Source: Pseudoxanthomonas sp. F37 (lineage in GTDB: Bacteria; Pseudomonadota; Gammaproteobacteria; Xanthomonadales; Xanthomonadaceae). From it: a DNA stretch of 64,000 nucleotides. The stretch lies in NCBI RefSeq assembly GCF_022965755.1, contig NZ_CP095187.1, positions 1,612,001 to 1,676,000 of the forward strand, written 5' to 3'. A program made the position numbers and the translations under genes. This document shows positions 44,499 through 54,013 of this stretch, one piece after another; position 1 is the first letter of the stretch; every line of letters begins with the position of its first letter. The notes under the pieces were generated by a model, which was given only the letters and a program-made list of their open reading frames with translations, was not told where the DNA came from and made no database searches.

Positions 44499-45517
44499 GC
44501 CGGCGCACCATGCCGCAAGCTCCGGACTACTGGTTCGGCGACGCACCTGTGCCGGCCTGGGCACGCGCGCTGGCGGGCGTGTACGGCGCCGTCATCGCCC
44601 TGCGGCGCCGGCTGTACCGGATGGGCGCGCTGCGCCGCCACCGCATCGGCGTGCCGGTCATCGTGGTGGGCAACATCATCGCGGGCGGTACCGGCAAGAC
44701 GCCACTGACGATCGCGCTGGTGGAGCGGCTGCGGGCCGCGGGTTTCCGCCCCGGCGTGGCCAGCCGCGGCTACGGGCGCGGCGACGAAGCGCAGGCGCGC
44801 TGGGTGGACGCGGGGACGCCGGCCAGCGAAGGCGGCGACGAGCCCGTGCTGATCGCACGCCACACCGGTACCCGGGTGCGCGTGGACCGCGATCGCGTGG
44901 CGGCGGCGAAGGCGCTGGTCGCGGCGGGGTGCGATGTGGTCATCTGCGATGACGGATTGCAGCACTACCGCCTGCGGCGCGACATCGAGATCGAGGTGAT
45001 CGATGGCGCGCGCCGCTACGGCAACGGTCGCCTGATGCCGGCCGGCCCCCTGCGCGAGCCGGCCGCGCGCGCGGCGGAGTGCGACTTCCGCGTGGTCAAC
45101 CTGCCCGACGCCGAGGGCGCCGCGGGATTCGGCGAATGGCCGCTGCACCTGCAGGCCGACGATGCGCTGCCGTTGCGCGGCGGCCGGCCCAGGCCGTTGT
45201 CCGCATTCGCCGGCCAGCGCGTGCATGCGGTCGCCGGCATCGGCCATCCGGCGCGCTTCTTCGCCATGCTGCGCCGCCACGGCTTGGGGGTGGTGCCGCA
45301 CGCCTTCGCGGACCATCACGCCTATCGCGCCGAGGATTTCGCGTTCGGCAGCGAGCTGCCCGTGCTGATGACCGAGAAGGATGCGGTGAAATGCGCGAGG
45401 TTCGCCAACGGCTGGTTCTACAGCGTGCCGGTGGTGGCGAAGCTGCCCGAAGCCTTCTGGATCGCGTTGCTGGAACGGCTGGCGGAGGCGACGGCCGCCC
45501 GCGCCGGCAAGGCCTGA
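44495..45517 (+). CDS. lpxK: Tetraacyldisaccharide 4'-kinase
   Basis: A 340-residue lipid A 4'-kinase. An N-terminal membrane-associating region (residues ~15-45) precedes the Walker A motif [13 protein letters not shown]. The motifs SRGYGRG and [20 protein letters not shown] are diagnostic of LpxK. The start is GTG 44495, overlapping msbA. The enzyme acts at the cytoplasmic face of the inner membrane before MsbA flips the lipid. Confidence 0.95.
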   Translation: MSRRTMPQAPDYWFGDAPVPAWARALAGVYGAVIALRRRLYRMGALRRHRIGVPVIVVGNIIAGGTGKTPLTIALVERLRAAGFRPGVASRGYGRGDEAQARWVDAGTPASEGGDEPVLIARHTGTRVRVDRDRVAAAKALVAAGCDVVICDDGLQHYRLRRDIEIEVIDGARRYGNGRLMPAGPLREPAARAAECDFRVVNLPDAEGAAGFGEWPLHLQADDALPLRGGRPRPLSAFAGQRVHAVAGIGHPARFFAMLRRHGLGVVPHAFADHHAYRAEDFAFGSELPVLMTEKDAVKCARFANGWFYSVPVVAKLPEAFWIALLERLAEATAARAGKA

Positions 45518-45544
45518 ATCTCTTCTTTCCTTGAGTGCCTCCCG

Positions 45545-46306
45545 ATGACCGATTTCATCGTTGCCATTCCCGCCCGGCATGCCGCCTCGCGCCTGCCGGG
45601 CAAGCCGCTGCGCCTGCTCGGCGGCACTCCGCTGGTCGTGCACGTGGCCCGGCGCGCGCTGGCGGCCGGCGCGCGCGAAGTCTGGGTGGCCACCGACGAC
45701 ACGCGCATCCGCGACGCCCTGCGGGACACCGGGGTGCGCGTGGCGATGACGTCCGAACGGCACGCGTCCGGCAGCGACCGGCTGGCCGAATGCGCCGATA
45801 TCGCCGGCTGGGCAGACGACGCCCTGGTGGTGAACCTGCAGGGCGATGAGCCCTTCGCGCCGCCGGCGGGGATCCGCGCCGTGGCCGACACGCTGGCGTC
45901 CAGTGGCGCCGACATGGCCACGCTGGCCGTGCCCGTCGAGGACGCGGCCACGCTGTTCGATCCGAATGCGGTGAAGCTGGTGCGTGCCGCCAATGGCGAC
46001 GCGCTGTACTTCAGCCGCGCGCCCATTCCCTGGCATCGCGATGCCTTCGCCCAGACCCGCGATGCGTTGCCGGACGGACAGTGGCTGCGCCACATCGGCA
46101 TCTATGCCTACCGTGCCGGTTTCCTGCGCCGGTTCGCGGCCATGCCGCCGGGCAGGCTGGAGCAGGTGGAATCGCTGGAACAGCTGCGGGCGCTGGAGGC
46201 GGGGCATCGCATCGCGGTGTCGCTGACCCCGGCACCGTTTCCGCCCGGCGTGGACACGCCGGAGGACCTGGCGCGGGCGGAAAAGATCCTGAAGGCGCAG
46301 GCATGA
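45545..46306 (+). CDS. kdsB: 3-deoxy-manno-octulosonate cytidylyltransferase
   Basis: A 253-residue CMP-Kdo synthetase. The nucleotide-binding start [15 protein letters not shown], the metal-binding region NLQGDEPF and YFSRAPIPW are present. It activates Kdo for lipid A-core assembly. Its stop overlaps the following phosphatase ATG (ATGA). Confidence 0.96.
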   Translation: MTDFIVAIPARHAASRLPGKPLRLLGGTPLVVHVARRALAAGAREVWVATDDTRIRDALRDTGVRVAMTSERHASGSDRLAECADIAGWADDALVVNLQGDEPFAPPAGIRAVADTLASSGADMATLAVPVEDAATLFDPNAVKLVRAANGDALYFSRAPIPWHRDAFAQTRDALPDGQWLRHIGIYAYRAGFLRRFAAMPPGRLEQVESLEQLRALEAGHRIAVSLTPAPFPPGVDTPEDLARAEKILKAQA

Positions 46307-46767
46307 AGCTGCTGGTCGTCTGCCTGGGCAACATCTGCCGCTCGCCGATGGCCGAGGGGGCGTTGCAGGCCCGCCTGGCGGCGTCGCCGCTGGCCGGCCG
46401 GGTACACGTGGAGTCGGCCGGCACCGGGGGCTGGCATGCCGGCGAACCGCCGGACCGGCGCGCCATCGCCTGCGCCCGCGGCCATGGCGTGGACATCGCG
46501 GGGCAACGGGCGCGGCAGCTGCATGCCGCCGACTTCGAGACCTTCGACTGGATCCTGTGCGCCGACCGCGCCAATCTCCGCGATGTCCTGCGCCTGGCGC
46601 CCGCGGCACGCCACCCGCGCGTCGCGCTGCTGCTGGAATGGGCCGGCCTCCGGGCCGGTGGCGAAGTGCCGGACCCGTACACGGGCGGGCCGGAGGACTT
46701 CCAGCGGGTCTGGCGACTGGTCGATTCGGCCGCACAGGCGGTCGTGGCCCGGCTCGCTGCCGGTTGA
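46303..46767 (+). CDS. Low-molecular-weight protein-tyrosine phosphatase
   Basis: A 154-residue LMW-PTP with the P-loop [14 protein letters not shown] (C(X)5R, Cys near residue 7) and the acid loop VPDPYTGG with the general-acid Asp. Bacterial members act in capsule/exopolysaccharide regulation (Wzb-like) or general signalling. No tyrosine kinase is adjacent. It is translationally coupled to kdsB. Confidence 0.92.
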   Translation: MKLLVVCLGNICRSPMAEGALQARLAASPLAGRVHVESAGTGGWHAGEPPDRRAIACARGHGVDIAGQRARQLHAADFETFDWILCADRANLRDVLRLAPAARHPRVALLLEWAGLRAGGEVPDPYTGGPEDFQRVWRLVDSAAQAVVARLAAG

Positions 46768-46789
46768 GACTTGGGCATAATCACGGAAG

Positions 46790-48214
46790 ATGACGGACAT
46801 GACCCTGGCTCCTGAACTGCCGCGCAGCCTGCAATGGCTGAACGCGCCCGCGACCACGCTGCACGAGCAGCGCGGGCGCATCGTCGCCCTGGCTTTCGTC
46901 AATGGCGCCTCGGCCTGGTGTGCGCAACGGCTCAACGACCTGGCCATGCTGCAGGCCCGTTACCTGGGTCGCCTGCACGCGCTGGCCATCCACGTGCCGC
47001 GCTTCGACAGCGAGCGCGAGCCGCAGGCCGCGCTGAAGCGGCTCCGGCGGCACGGCAACGTGCTGCCGCTGGCGCACGACGCCGACTGGGTCGCCTGGCA
47101 GCGCTTCGGCGTGGACGCCTGGCCCACCGTGTTGCTGATCGATGGCGAAGGCCAGGTGCGTCATCGTGCGATGGGGGCGGAAGGCCTGGCCGACCTGGAG
47201 CGGCAGATCGCCCGCCTGTGCGATGGCCTGCATGCGCCGCCGGACGACGATCTGCGCGCCTTCCGCGAGGCCCATCCCGAGCCGCGGATGCCGTTGAGCT
47301 TTCCCGCCGGCCTGGTCGCCACGGCGGACCGCCTGTTCGTGGCCGACACCGGCCATCACCGCGTGCTCGAATGCAACCATCAGGGCCGGGTGATCCGCCA
47401 GTTCGGCATGGGCACGCCCGACCTGGCCGACGGCGACCTCAACCATGCCGCATTCCGCCGGCCCCAGGGGCTGGCGCTGGTGCGCGAGTCGCTGTACGTC
47501 GCCGACACCGGCAACCACGCCCTGCGTCGCATCAACCTGCCGACCAGCACGGTGGACACGCTGTGCGGCAACGGACGCGCGGGCGAGCCCACCGAAGGCG
47601 TGGTGGTGGCGCCGCGCGATGTCGCGCTGAACCAGCCACAGGCACTGGTGGTCAACAACAACCAGGTTTTCCTGGCAATGGCCGGCGACAACCGCATCTG
47701 GAGTTACGACCTGGGCACGCGCGAGATCCGCTCCCGGGCCGGCTCGGGGCAGTTGGAGGTGCGCGACGGCAGTGGACCGATGGCCGCATTCGCGCAGCCC
47801 GCCAGCCTGGCCGCGGTGCTGCAGACGCTGTACGTGTGCGACGCGGTGGGCTCGGCGATCCGTTCGGTGCAGTTGCGCGGGGACGTCGTGCAGACGCTGA
47901 TCGGGCAGGGTGCATGGAGCTTCGGCGCCGACGACGGCCCGCGCGACCGCGCGCGCCTGCAGCATCCGCAGGCCATCGCGCTGGGGCCCGATACGCCGGT
48001 CATGTGGATCGCCGACAGCGGCAACGGCAGCCTGCGCACGCTGCGGCTGGGCGGCGGCGAACTGGCCACGGTCGCGCTGCCGCGCGCGCTGCACGGGCCC
48101 GCGGGCCTGTCGGTGGCCGCGGGCGCGGTGTGGATCGCTGAAACCGACGCCCATGCGGTGCTGCGTTACGATATCGCCACCGGCGAACTGAGCCACGTGC
48201 CCATCGACGAATGA
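46790..48214 (+). CDS. Thioredoxin-like / NHL-repeat beta-propeller protein
   Basis: A 474-residue protein built like NHLRC2: an N-terminal thioredoxin-fold domain (residues ~15-140, VDAWPTVLLIDGEG near the cis-proline) and a six-bladed NHL propeller (residues ~165-470). The blade repeats are visible as RLFVADTGHHRVLE, SLYVADTGNHALRR and MWIADSGNGSLR. The place of the CxxC redox pair reads WCAQR, so only one cysteine remains. There is no signal peptide. It overlaps uvrC by 4 bases. Function unknown; thiol oxidoreductase activity is doubtful. Confidence 0.82.
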   Translation: MTDMTLAPELPRSLQWLNAPATTLHEQRGRIVALAFVNGASAWCAQRLNDLAMLQARYLGRLHALAIHVPRFDSEREPQAALKRLRRHGNVLPLAHDADWVAWQRFGVDAWPTVLLIDGEGQVRHRAMGAEGLADLERQIARLCDGLHAPPDDDLRAFREAHPEPRMPLSFPAGLVATADRLFVADTGHHRVLECNHQGRVIRQFGMGTPDLADGDLNHAAFRRPQGLALVRESLYVADTGNHALRRINLPTSTVDTLCGNGRAGEPTEGVVVAPRDVALNQPQALVVNNNQVFLAMAGDNRIWSYDLGTREIRSRAGSGQLEVRDGSGPMAAFAQPASLAAVLQTLYVCDAVGSAIRSVQLRGDVVQTLIGQGAWSFGADDGPRDRARLQHPQAIALGPDTPVMWIADSGNGSLRTLRLGGGELATVALPRALHGPAGLSVAAGAVWIAETDAHAVLRYDIATGELSHVPIDE

Positions 48215-50058
48215 GCGGCAGTCCCCAGGCGGAATTCGACGGCAAGGCCTTCGCGGCCGCGCTGAGCACGGCACCTGGCGTGTACCGCATGTATGCGGCG
48301 GACGACGCGCTGCTGTACGTGGGCAAGGCCGGCGCGCTGCGCAAGCGCGTCACCAGCTACTTCAACAACTCGCCCAAGTCGCCGCGCATCCAGTCGATGC
48401 TGTCCCAGGTGGCGCGCATGGACGTGACGGTCACCCGCACCGAGGCCGAAGCGCTGCTGCTGGAAAACCAGCTGATCAAGTCGCTGACGCCGCGCTACAA
48501 CGTGCTGCTGCGCGACGACAAGAGCTATCCCTACGTGCTGCTCACCCGCGAGGAATGGCCGCGCATCGGGTTCCACCGCGGCGCGCGCGCCGTGCCGGGG
48601 CGCTACTTCGGCCCGTACCCCAGCGTCACCGCGGTGCGCGAGACGCTGAACCTGATGCAGAAGCTGTTCCGCATCCGCAACTGCGAGGACAGCGTGTTCC
48701 GCAACCGCTCGCGGCCCTGCCTGCAGTACCAGATCGGGCGCTGCAGCGGGCCTTGCGTGGGCCTGGTGGCCCCGGCCGACTACGCCGAATCGGTCCGCCA
48801 GGCCACCCTGTTCCTCGACGGCCGCAGCGACGAACTGACCCGCGAACTCGGGGCCGCCATGGAGCAGGCCAGCGCCAGGCTGGAATTCGAGCAGGCCGCG
48901 CGCCTGCGCGACCTGGTGGCGTCGATCCGCACGCTGCAGGCGCGCCAGTACGTGGATGGCCACGCGGCCGACCTCGACGTGCTGGCCTGCGCCATGCAGG
49001 GCAGCCAGGCCTGCGTGTTGCTGCTGGCCTTCCGCGACGGCCGCAACCTGGGCACGCGCACCTTCTTCCCGAAGACCAATGGCGAGGACTCGGCCGCGGA
49101 GGTGCTGGGCGCCTTCGTGTCGCAGTACTACGCCGAGCAGCCGGCGCCGCAGGAAATCGTGCTGGACCGGGAGATTCCGGACGCGGAGCTGATCGAACAC
49201 GCCCTGGCCGCCTCGGCCGGCCGCAAGGTCCAGCTCAAGTGGAGCGTGCGCAGCGAACGCGCCGGCTACCTCGACCTGGCCAGGCGCAACGCCGAGATCG
49301 CCCTGGCGACCGAACTGACCAGCCGCAACGCGCAGACCGCGCGCAGCGAAGCGCTGAAGGACCTGTTGGGCCTGTCCGAGGTGGCCAAGCGCATCGAGTG
49401 CTTCGACATCAGCCACACGATGGGCGAGGCGACGGTCGCTTCATGCGTGGTGTTCGATGCCAACGGGGCCGTGCGCTCCCAGTACCGTCGCTACAACATC
49501 ACCGGCATCACGCCGGGCGACGACTTCGCCGCCATGCACCAGGCCATCGAGCGGCGGTTCCGGCGCGCGGTGGAGGAGGGGGGCGTACTGCCCGACGTCC
49601 TGCTGATCGACGGCGGCGCGGGCCAGCTGGCGCAGGCGCAGGCCGCGCTGGCCGACCTCGGCGTGGCCGGTGTGACCCTGGTCGGCGTAGCCAAGGGCGT
49701 GGAGCGGCGTGCCGGCCATGAGACGCTGGTGCTGCCCGACGGGCGCGAACTGCGGCCGGGGGCGGCCTCGCCGGCCTTGCAGCTGATCCAGCAGGTCCGC
49801 GACGAGGCGCACCGGTTCGCCATCACGGGCCATCGCGGCAAGCGGCAGAAGGCCCGCATGACCAGCAGGCTGGAGGACATCCCCGGCATCGGCCCGCGCC
49901 GGCGCGCGAGCCTGCTCAAGCATTTCGGCGGCCTGGCGGGCCTGAAGGCCGCCGGTGCCGACGAGATCGCGCGGGTGGAGGGCGTGAACGCCGCGCTGGC
50001 CGAGCGAATCTACGCTAACCTGCACGGACTGCCGTCCCCCGAGGCAGGAGCCGAGTAA
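48211..50058 (+). CDS. uvrC: Excinuclease ABC subunit UvrC
   Basis: A 615-residue nucleotide-excision-repair nuclease. It has an N-terminal GIY-YIG domain (GVYRMYAADDALLYVGKAG) that makes the 3' incision and a UVR motif around residues 200-235. The RNase H-like C-terminal nuclease domain includes CFDISHTMGEATVAS and LIDGGAGQL. A tandem helix-hairpin-helix (IPGIGPRRRASLLKHFGG) lies at the end. Full length. A second, shorter GIY-YIG homologue (cho) is encoded at 51576-52421. Confidence 0.97.
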   Translation: MSGSPQAEFDGKAFAAALSTAPGVYRMYAADDALLYVGKAGALRKRVTSYFNNSPKSPRIQSMLSQVARMDVTVTRTEAEALLLENQLIKSLTPRYNVLLRDDKSYPYVLLTREEWPRIGFHRGARAVPGRYFGPYPSVTAVRETLNLMQKLFRIRNCEDSVFRNRSRPCLQYQIGRCSGPCVGLVAPADYAESVRQATLFLDGRSDELTRELGAAMEQASARLEFEQAARLRDLVASIRTLQARQYVDGHAADLDVLACAMQGSQACVLLLAFRDGRNLGTRTFFPKTNGEDSAAEVLGAFVSQYYAEQPAPQEIVLDREIPDAELIEHALAASAGRKVQLKWSVRSERAGYLDLARRNAEIALATELTSRNAQTARSEALKDLLGLSEVAKRIECFDISHTMGEATVASCVVFDANGAVRSQYRRYNITGITPGDDFAAMHQAIERRFRRAVEEGGVLPDVLLIDGGAGQLAQAQAALADLGVAGVTLVGVAKGVERRAGHETLVLPDGRELRPGAASPALQLIQQVRDEAHRFAITGHRGKRQKARMTSRLEDIPGIGPRRRASLLKHFGGLAGLKAAGADEIARVEGVNAALAERIYANLHGLPSPEAGAE

Positions 50059-50065
50059 GCCCGCG

Positions 50066-51160
<1,095 letters not shown>

Positions 51161-51176
51161 GGCAGGCTATCCCCGT

Positions 51177-51263
51177 GCCCGGATGGCGAAACTGGTAGAC
51201 GCATCGGACTTAAAATCCGCCGGCCGCAAGGCCATGCCGGTTCGATTCCGGCTCCGGGCACCA
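51177..51263 (+). tRNA. tRNA-Leu (TAA)
   Basis: An 87-base type II tRNA with acceptor stem GCCCGGA/TCCGGGC, anticodon loop CTTAAAA giving TAA, a long variable arm (GCCGGCCGCAAGGCCATGC region) and T-loop TTCGATT, with encoded ACCA. It marks the left edge of the accessory block that follows. Confidence 0.97.
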
Positions 51264-51575
51264 CAATGCACTCCACGGAAGACCGTAAGACTCCAGAGTA
51301 GGCGCGTGTGCCGGCCGTCCTCATCGGCAAGCCGGGTGTATGCAGGGGGGAGGTCATTGGTGGCGGCCATGGTCACCATCCGTCGTCGAGGATGGCTACA
51401 CGCTTCTCGGCGGCCGTCGAGGGATCTCAAGGCCGCGCGATCAATCGTCCGCCGTTCAGCGAAATACTCATGGCGAGGGACGCGCTGGGTGGCCAGGCTG
51501 CGCTCCCGTCGCGATGGCTGCGACGTCCTCGTCAGACCATCCCGGCTGCCCAATGCCCGACACGCTACGCACGTC
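51264..51575 (+). other. Intergenic region between tRNA-Leu and the cho gene
   Basis: These 312 bases lie between the tRNA and the Cho start. Short open frames exist on both strands, but none has a recognisable family, a good ribosome site or coding character. No LexA-type operator was evident by eye before cho. It is probably the entry side of the accessory block. Confidence 0.4.
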
Positions 51576-52421
51576 ATGTTGTTCCGTCGCCAAGAACGCG
51601 AGGAGTTCCCCTACCAGTACCCCAGCCATCTGCGTGACCTGGCGGCCGAGCTGCCCAGGGCGCCTGGCGTGTACCAGTTCCACGGCGAGGAGCAGTCCGT
51701 CCCCCTGTACATCGGCAAGAGCGTCGATCTCCGCACACGGGTGCTGAGCCACCTGCGAGAGCCTGGCGAGGCCCGCATGCTGTCCCAGACGCGCCGAATC
51801 ACTCATGTGCGAACGGCCGGTGACCTGGGCGCCCAGCTCCTGGAAGCCCACCAGATCAAGACCCTGCAGCCGCTCTACAACAAGAAGCTGAGGCGCACCC
51901 ACCGGATCTGCTCGATTGCGCTGGATCTTGGGGGCGTGCGCTACGCGTTCTCCAACGAGCCCAACTTTCGCATTCGGACCAACCTCTATGGCCTGTTCGG
52001 CAGCAAGATGGCCGCCATGGAGCGGCTTAGAGCTTTGGCTGAAGAACACGAGCTCTGCTATGCGCGCATCGGCCTGGAAAGAACGCCGGGCGGCCGCCCC
52101 TGCTTCCGCCATTCCATTGGCCGCTGCCGCGGAGTCTGTGCCGGGAAGGAGGCCGGACGCGACCACGACGAACGCCTGTTAACGGCCCTCAGGGGGATCG
52201 AAGTCGCCAAGTGGCCCTATAAGGGCAGGGTGGCCATCGAGGAGCGCGACGGGAAGCTGCGGCAGCTCCACGTCATTGACCATTGGAACTATCTAGGGAG
52301 CGCCGGATCCTTGCGCGAGGCCAGGCGGATCAAGGGCGACTCGGGCCAATTCGACAGGGACGACTACTACATTATGGCGCGGCCCATGCTATCGGGCGAG
52401 CTGAGGGTGCGGGAGCTCTAG
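51576..52421 (+). CDS. cho: Excinuclease Cho (UvrC-homologous GIY-YIG endonuclease)
   Basis: A 281-residue homologue of E. coli Cho. The N-terminal region YQYPSHLRDLAAELPRAPGV leads into the GIY-YIG catalytic domain (VPLYIGKSVDLRTRVLSHL). A Cys-rich segment near residues 170-195 follows (CFRHSIGRCRGVCAGKE), then a Cho-specific C-terminal domain. It makes 3' incisions on damage UvrC handles poorly and is SOS-controlled in E. coli. The start ATG 51576 is at the conserved N-terminus, although the frame is open far upstream through the tRNA genes. It is the first gene of the block after tRNA-Leu. Confidence 0.9.
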   Translation: MLFRRQEREEFPYQYPSHLRDLAAELPRAPGVYQFHGEEQSVPLYIGKSVDLRTRVLSHLREPGEARMLSQTRRITHVRTAGDLGAQLLEAHQIKTLQPLYNKKLRRTHRICSIALDLGGVRYAFSNEPNFRIRTNLYGLFGSKMAAMERLRALAEEHELCYARIGLERTPGGRPCFRHSIGRCRGVCAGKEAGRDHDERLLTALRGIEVAKWPYKGRVAIEERDGKLRQLHVIDHWNYLGSAGSLREARRIKGDSGQFDRDDYYIMARPMLSGELRVREL

Positions 52422-52832
52422 ATCGATCGGGTCGAGCCGTCTCAGTTTCTGGGAGGCCACGCGCGTGCAGTGGCGCAGGCGCTACGCCATGGCCTCTGCT
52501 CCGCAGCCGCTCGCCAGGCGGCAGGATAGTGCGCTCGACTACAACAAGCTCTTGCAGCCCAAAGCCTCGGCGCTCAGCACCTGCGTGATCAAGATCGACA
52601 CTATGCCCGACGACTTCGAGTCGATTGCCGATGTAGGGCAATCCCTGCAGTGCTTTGCGAAGTCCTCTGGTTTGAACGTGACAGCCAAAGCGCCGCATGC
52701 TTCCACTGCCCAGCGCGGGACCGGTACGGTCGCGCACTCGCGTCATGCGCCTCGTTGAGCAGGGTGGGGGGACGGGCGCAGAGTTCAAGCGGCGCAGCCA
52801 GGTCGAGAGCCGAGTGCCAAAGGCCAGAGTGG
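52422..52832. other. Non-coding or decayed region between cho and the Rhs pseudogene
   Basis: These 411 bases have short open frames on both strands (for example 52465-52758 plus and 52372-52788 minus) that match nothing I recognise and show no convincing ribosome sites. Rhs similarity begins abruptly at ~52833, so this stretch probably holds the breakpoint that removed the 5' part of that gene. Confidence 0.4.
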
Positions 52833-53921
52833 GATAGGTTCGGCAATTGGGTCAGCTACACCTACACAAACGCATCCAATGAGCCCCCCCGCATTGGAAA
52901 AATTGAAAGCAATGACGGGAGGCTGATTGCATTCACTTATGATGCATCAGGACGCCTCGCCTCCGCCTCAGCTCATGGGCGAACTTGGCAATACACCTAT
53001 AGCGGAAATCCTGCGCGTCTGACAGGCGTTCTCAGGCCAGATGGTAGTAAATGGGCCTTTAATTTCGGAACTATCCCCTATGAGTACAACACTCTTGAGC
53101 AGGGTCCTGGGAGCTGCAGCTATCCAGGAGAGCTTGGTAGTGTTGATTTCGACGACTCAACGTTACGCATGACACACCCATCGGGGGCGCAAGGCGAATT
53201 CACGTTCCGTTTGAGGCTTCATGGGAGAAGCAATGTTCCGCGGCAGTGCGTCGCGGTGCCAGACGGAAATGGTCCGGAGAACGGGGCCTACTCTGACTAC
53301 GTGCGGATGTACTGGACGAGGAGTCTGGTGAAGAAGAGGGTCTTCGGCCAGGGCATTCCGGAATCTGCCTGGAACTATAGCTACAACTCTGCACAAACCC
53401 CGGCGCAAGCAAGAAGTGGCTTCACACAGAACTATTCCGCACCCGGATCGTGGGCATCACCCCCATATGTGTTCACGAGTATTCCGGAAGAGGGGAAGCC
53501 GATTACGGACCTCGCCACTTACCGAATCATTGAACCTGTGTGCACTTCAGATGGATGTGCGGGAAGAACCTCAACAGAGGTTGCCGGTCCTGGCGGGACT
53601 TGGAGTCGTTACACATTCGGAAACTCTTATCGCTACGATGAAGGTCTGGTGCTAAGAGTGGAGCTGGGTTCGTCGGCAAGCCGCATTCTCAGAACTGAAT
53701 TTTACAACTACCAGTTGTCCTCTATTGGCCAACCATATCCTGCGAAGCTCGGCATCAGCCGCCAGTACAAGGGCGACGGGTTGAACTCAACAGTTCTTCG
53801 TCCCCAGAAGGTCAAACGAATAGTTCAGGACGGAGCTGAGCTCGTGAACGAAGTGGAGCAGTTTGACTCTTTGGGGCGATCGACCAGGGTTCGTAAGTCG
53901 AGCGTCCCGGCAGTGCCATAA
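52833..53921 (+). pseudogene. 5'-truncated YD-repeat (RHS-family) gene fragment
   Basis: About 362 codons resemble the middle to C-terminal part of secreted YD-repeat proteins found in xanthomonads: DRFGNWVSYTYTNA, YDASGRLASASAHGRTW, and a C-terminus with EFYNYQLSSIGQPYPAKLG and FDSLGRSTRVRKS before the stop. No signal peptide or N-terminal domain precedes it. The open frame extends to an ATG at 52650, but those residues are unrelated. G+C is clearly lower than in the core of the next gene. In relatives, such a gene is followed by a second YD-repeat gene, as here. It is probably inactive. Confidence 0.7.
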
Positions 53922-54013
53922 AGGCGCAAACGCAGAAATCAGTGTGTGTAGCGGATTGCGGTCGCGCTTGGATAGGCGCGAGTTTTGGATCGATGAGCGA
54001 CTTGGGGGCGTAT

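Noticed and set aside
51167-51577. A minus-strand frame covering tRNA-Leu and the following gap
   Set aside because: Part of it is antisense tRNA sequence and the rest matches nothing. There is no ribosome site.
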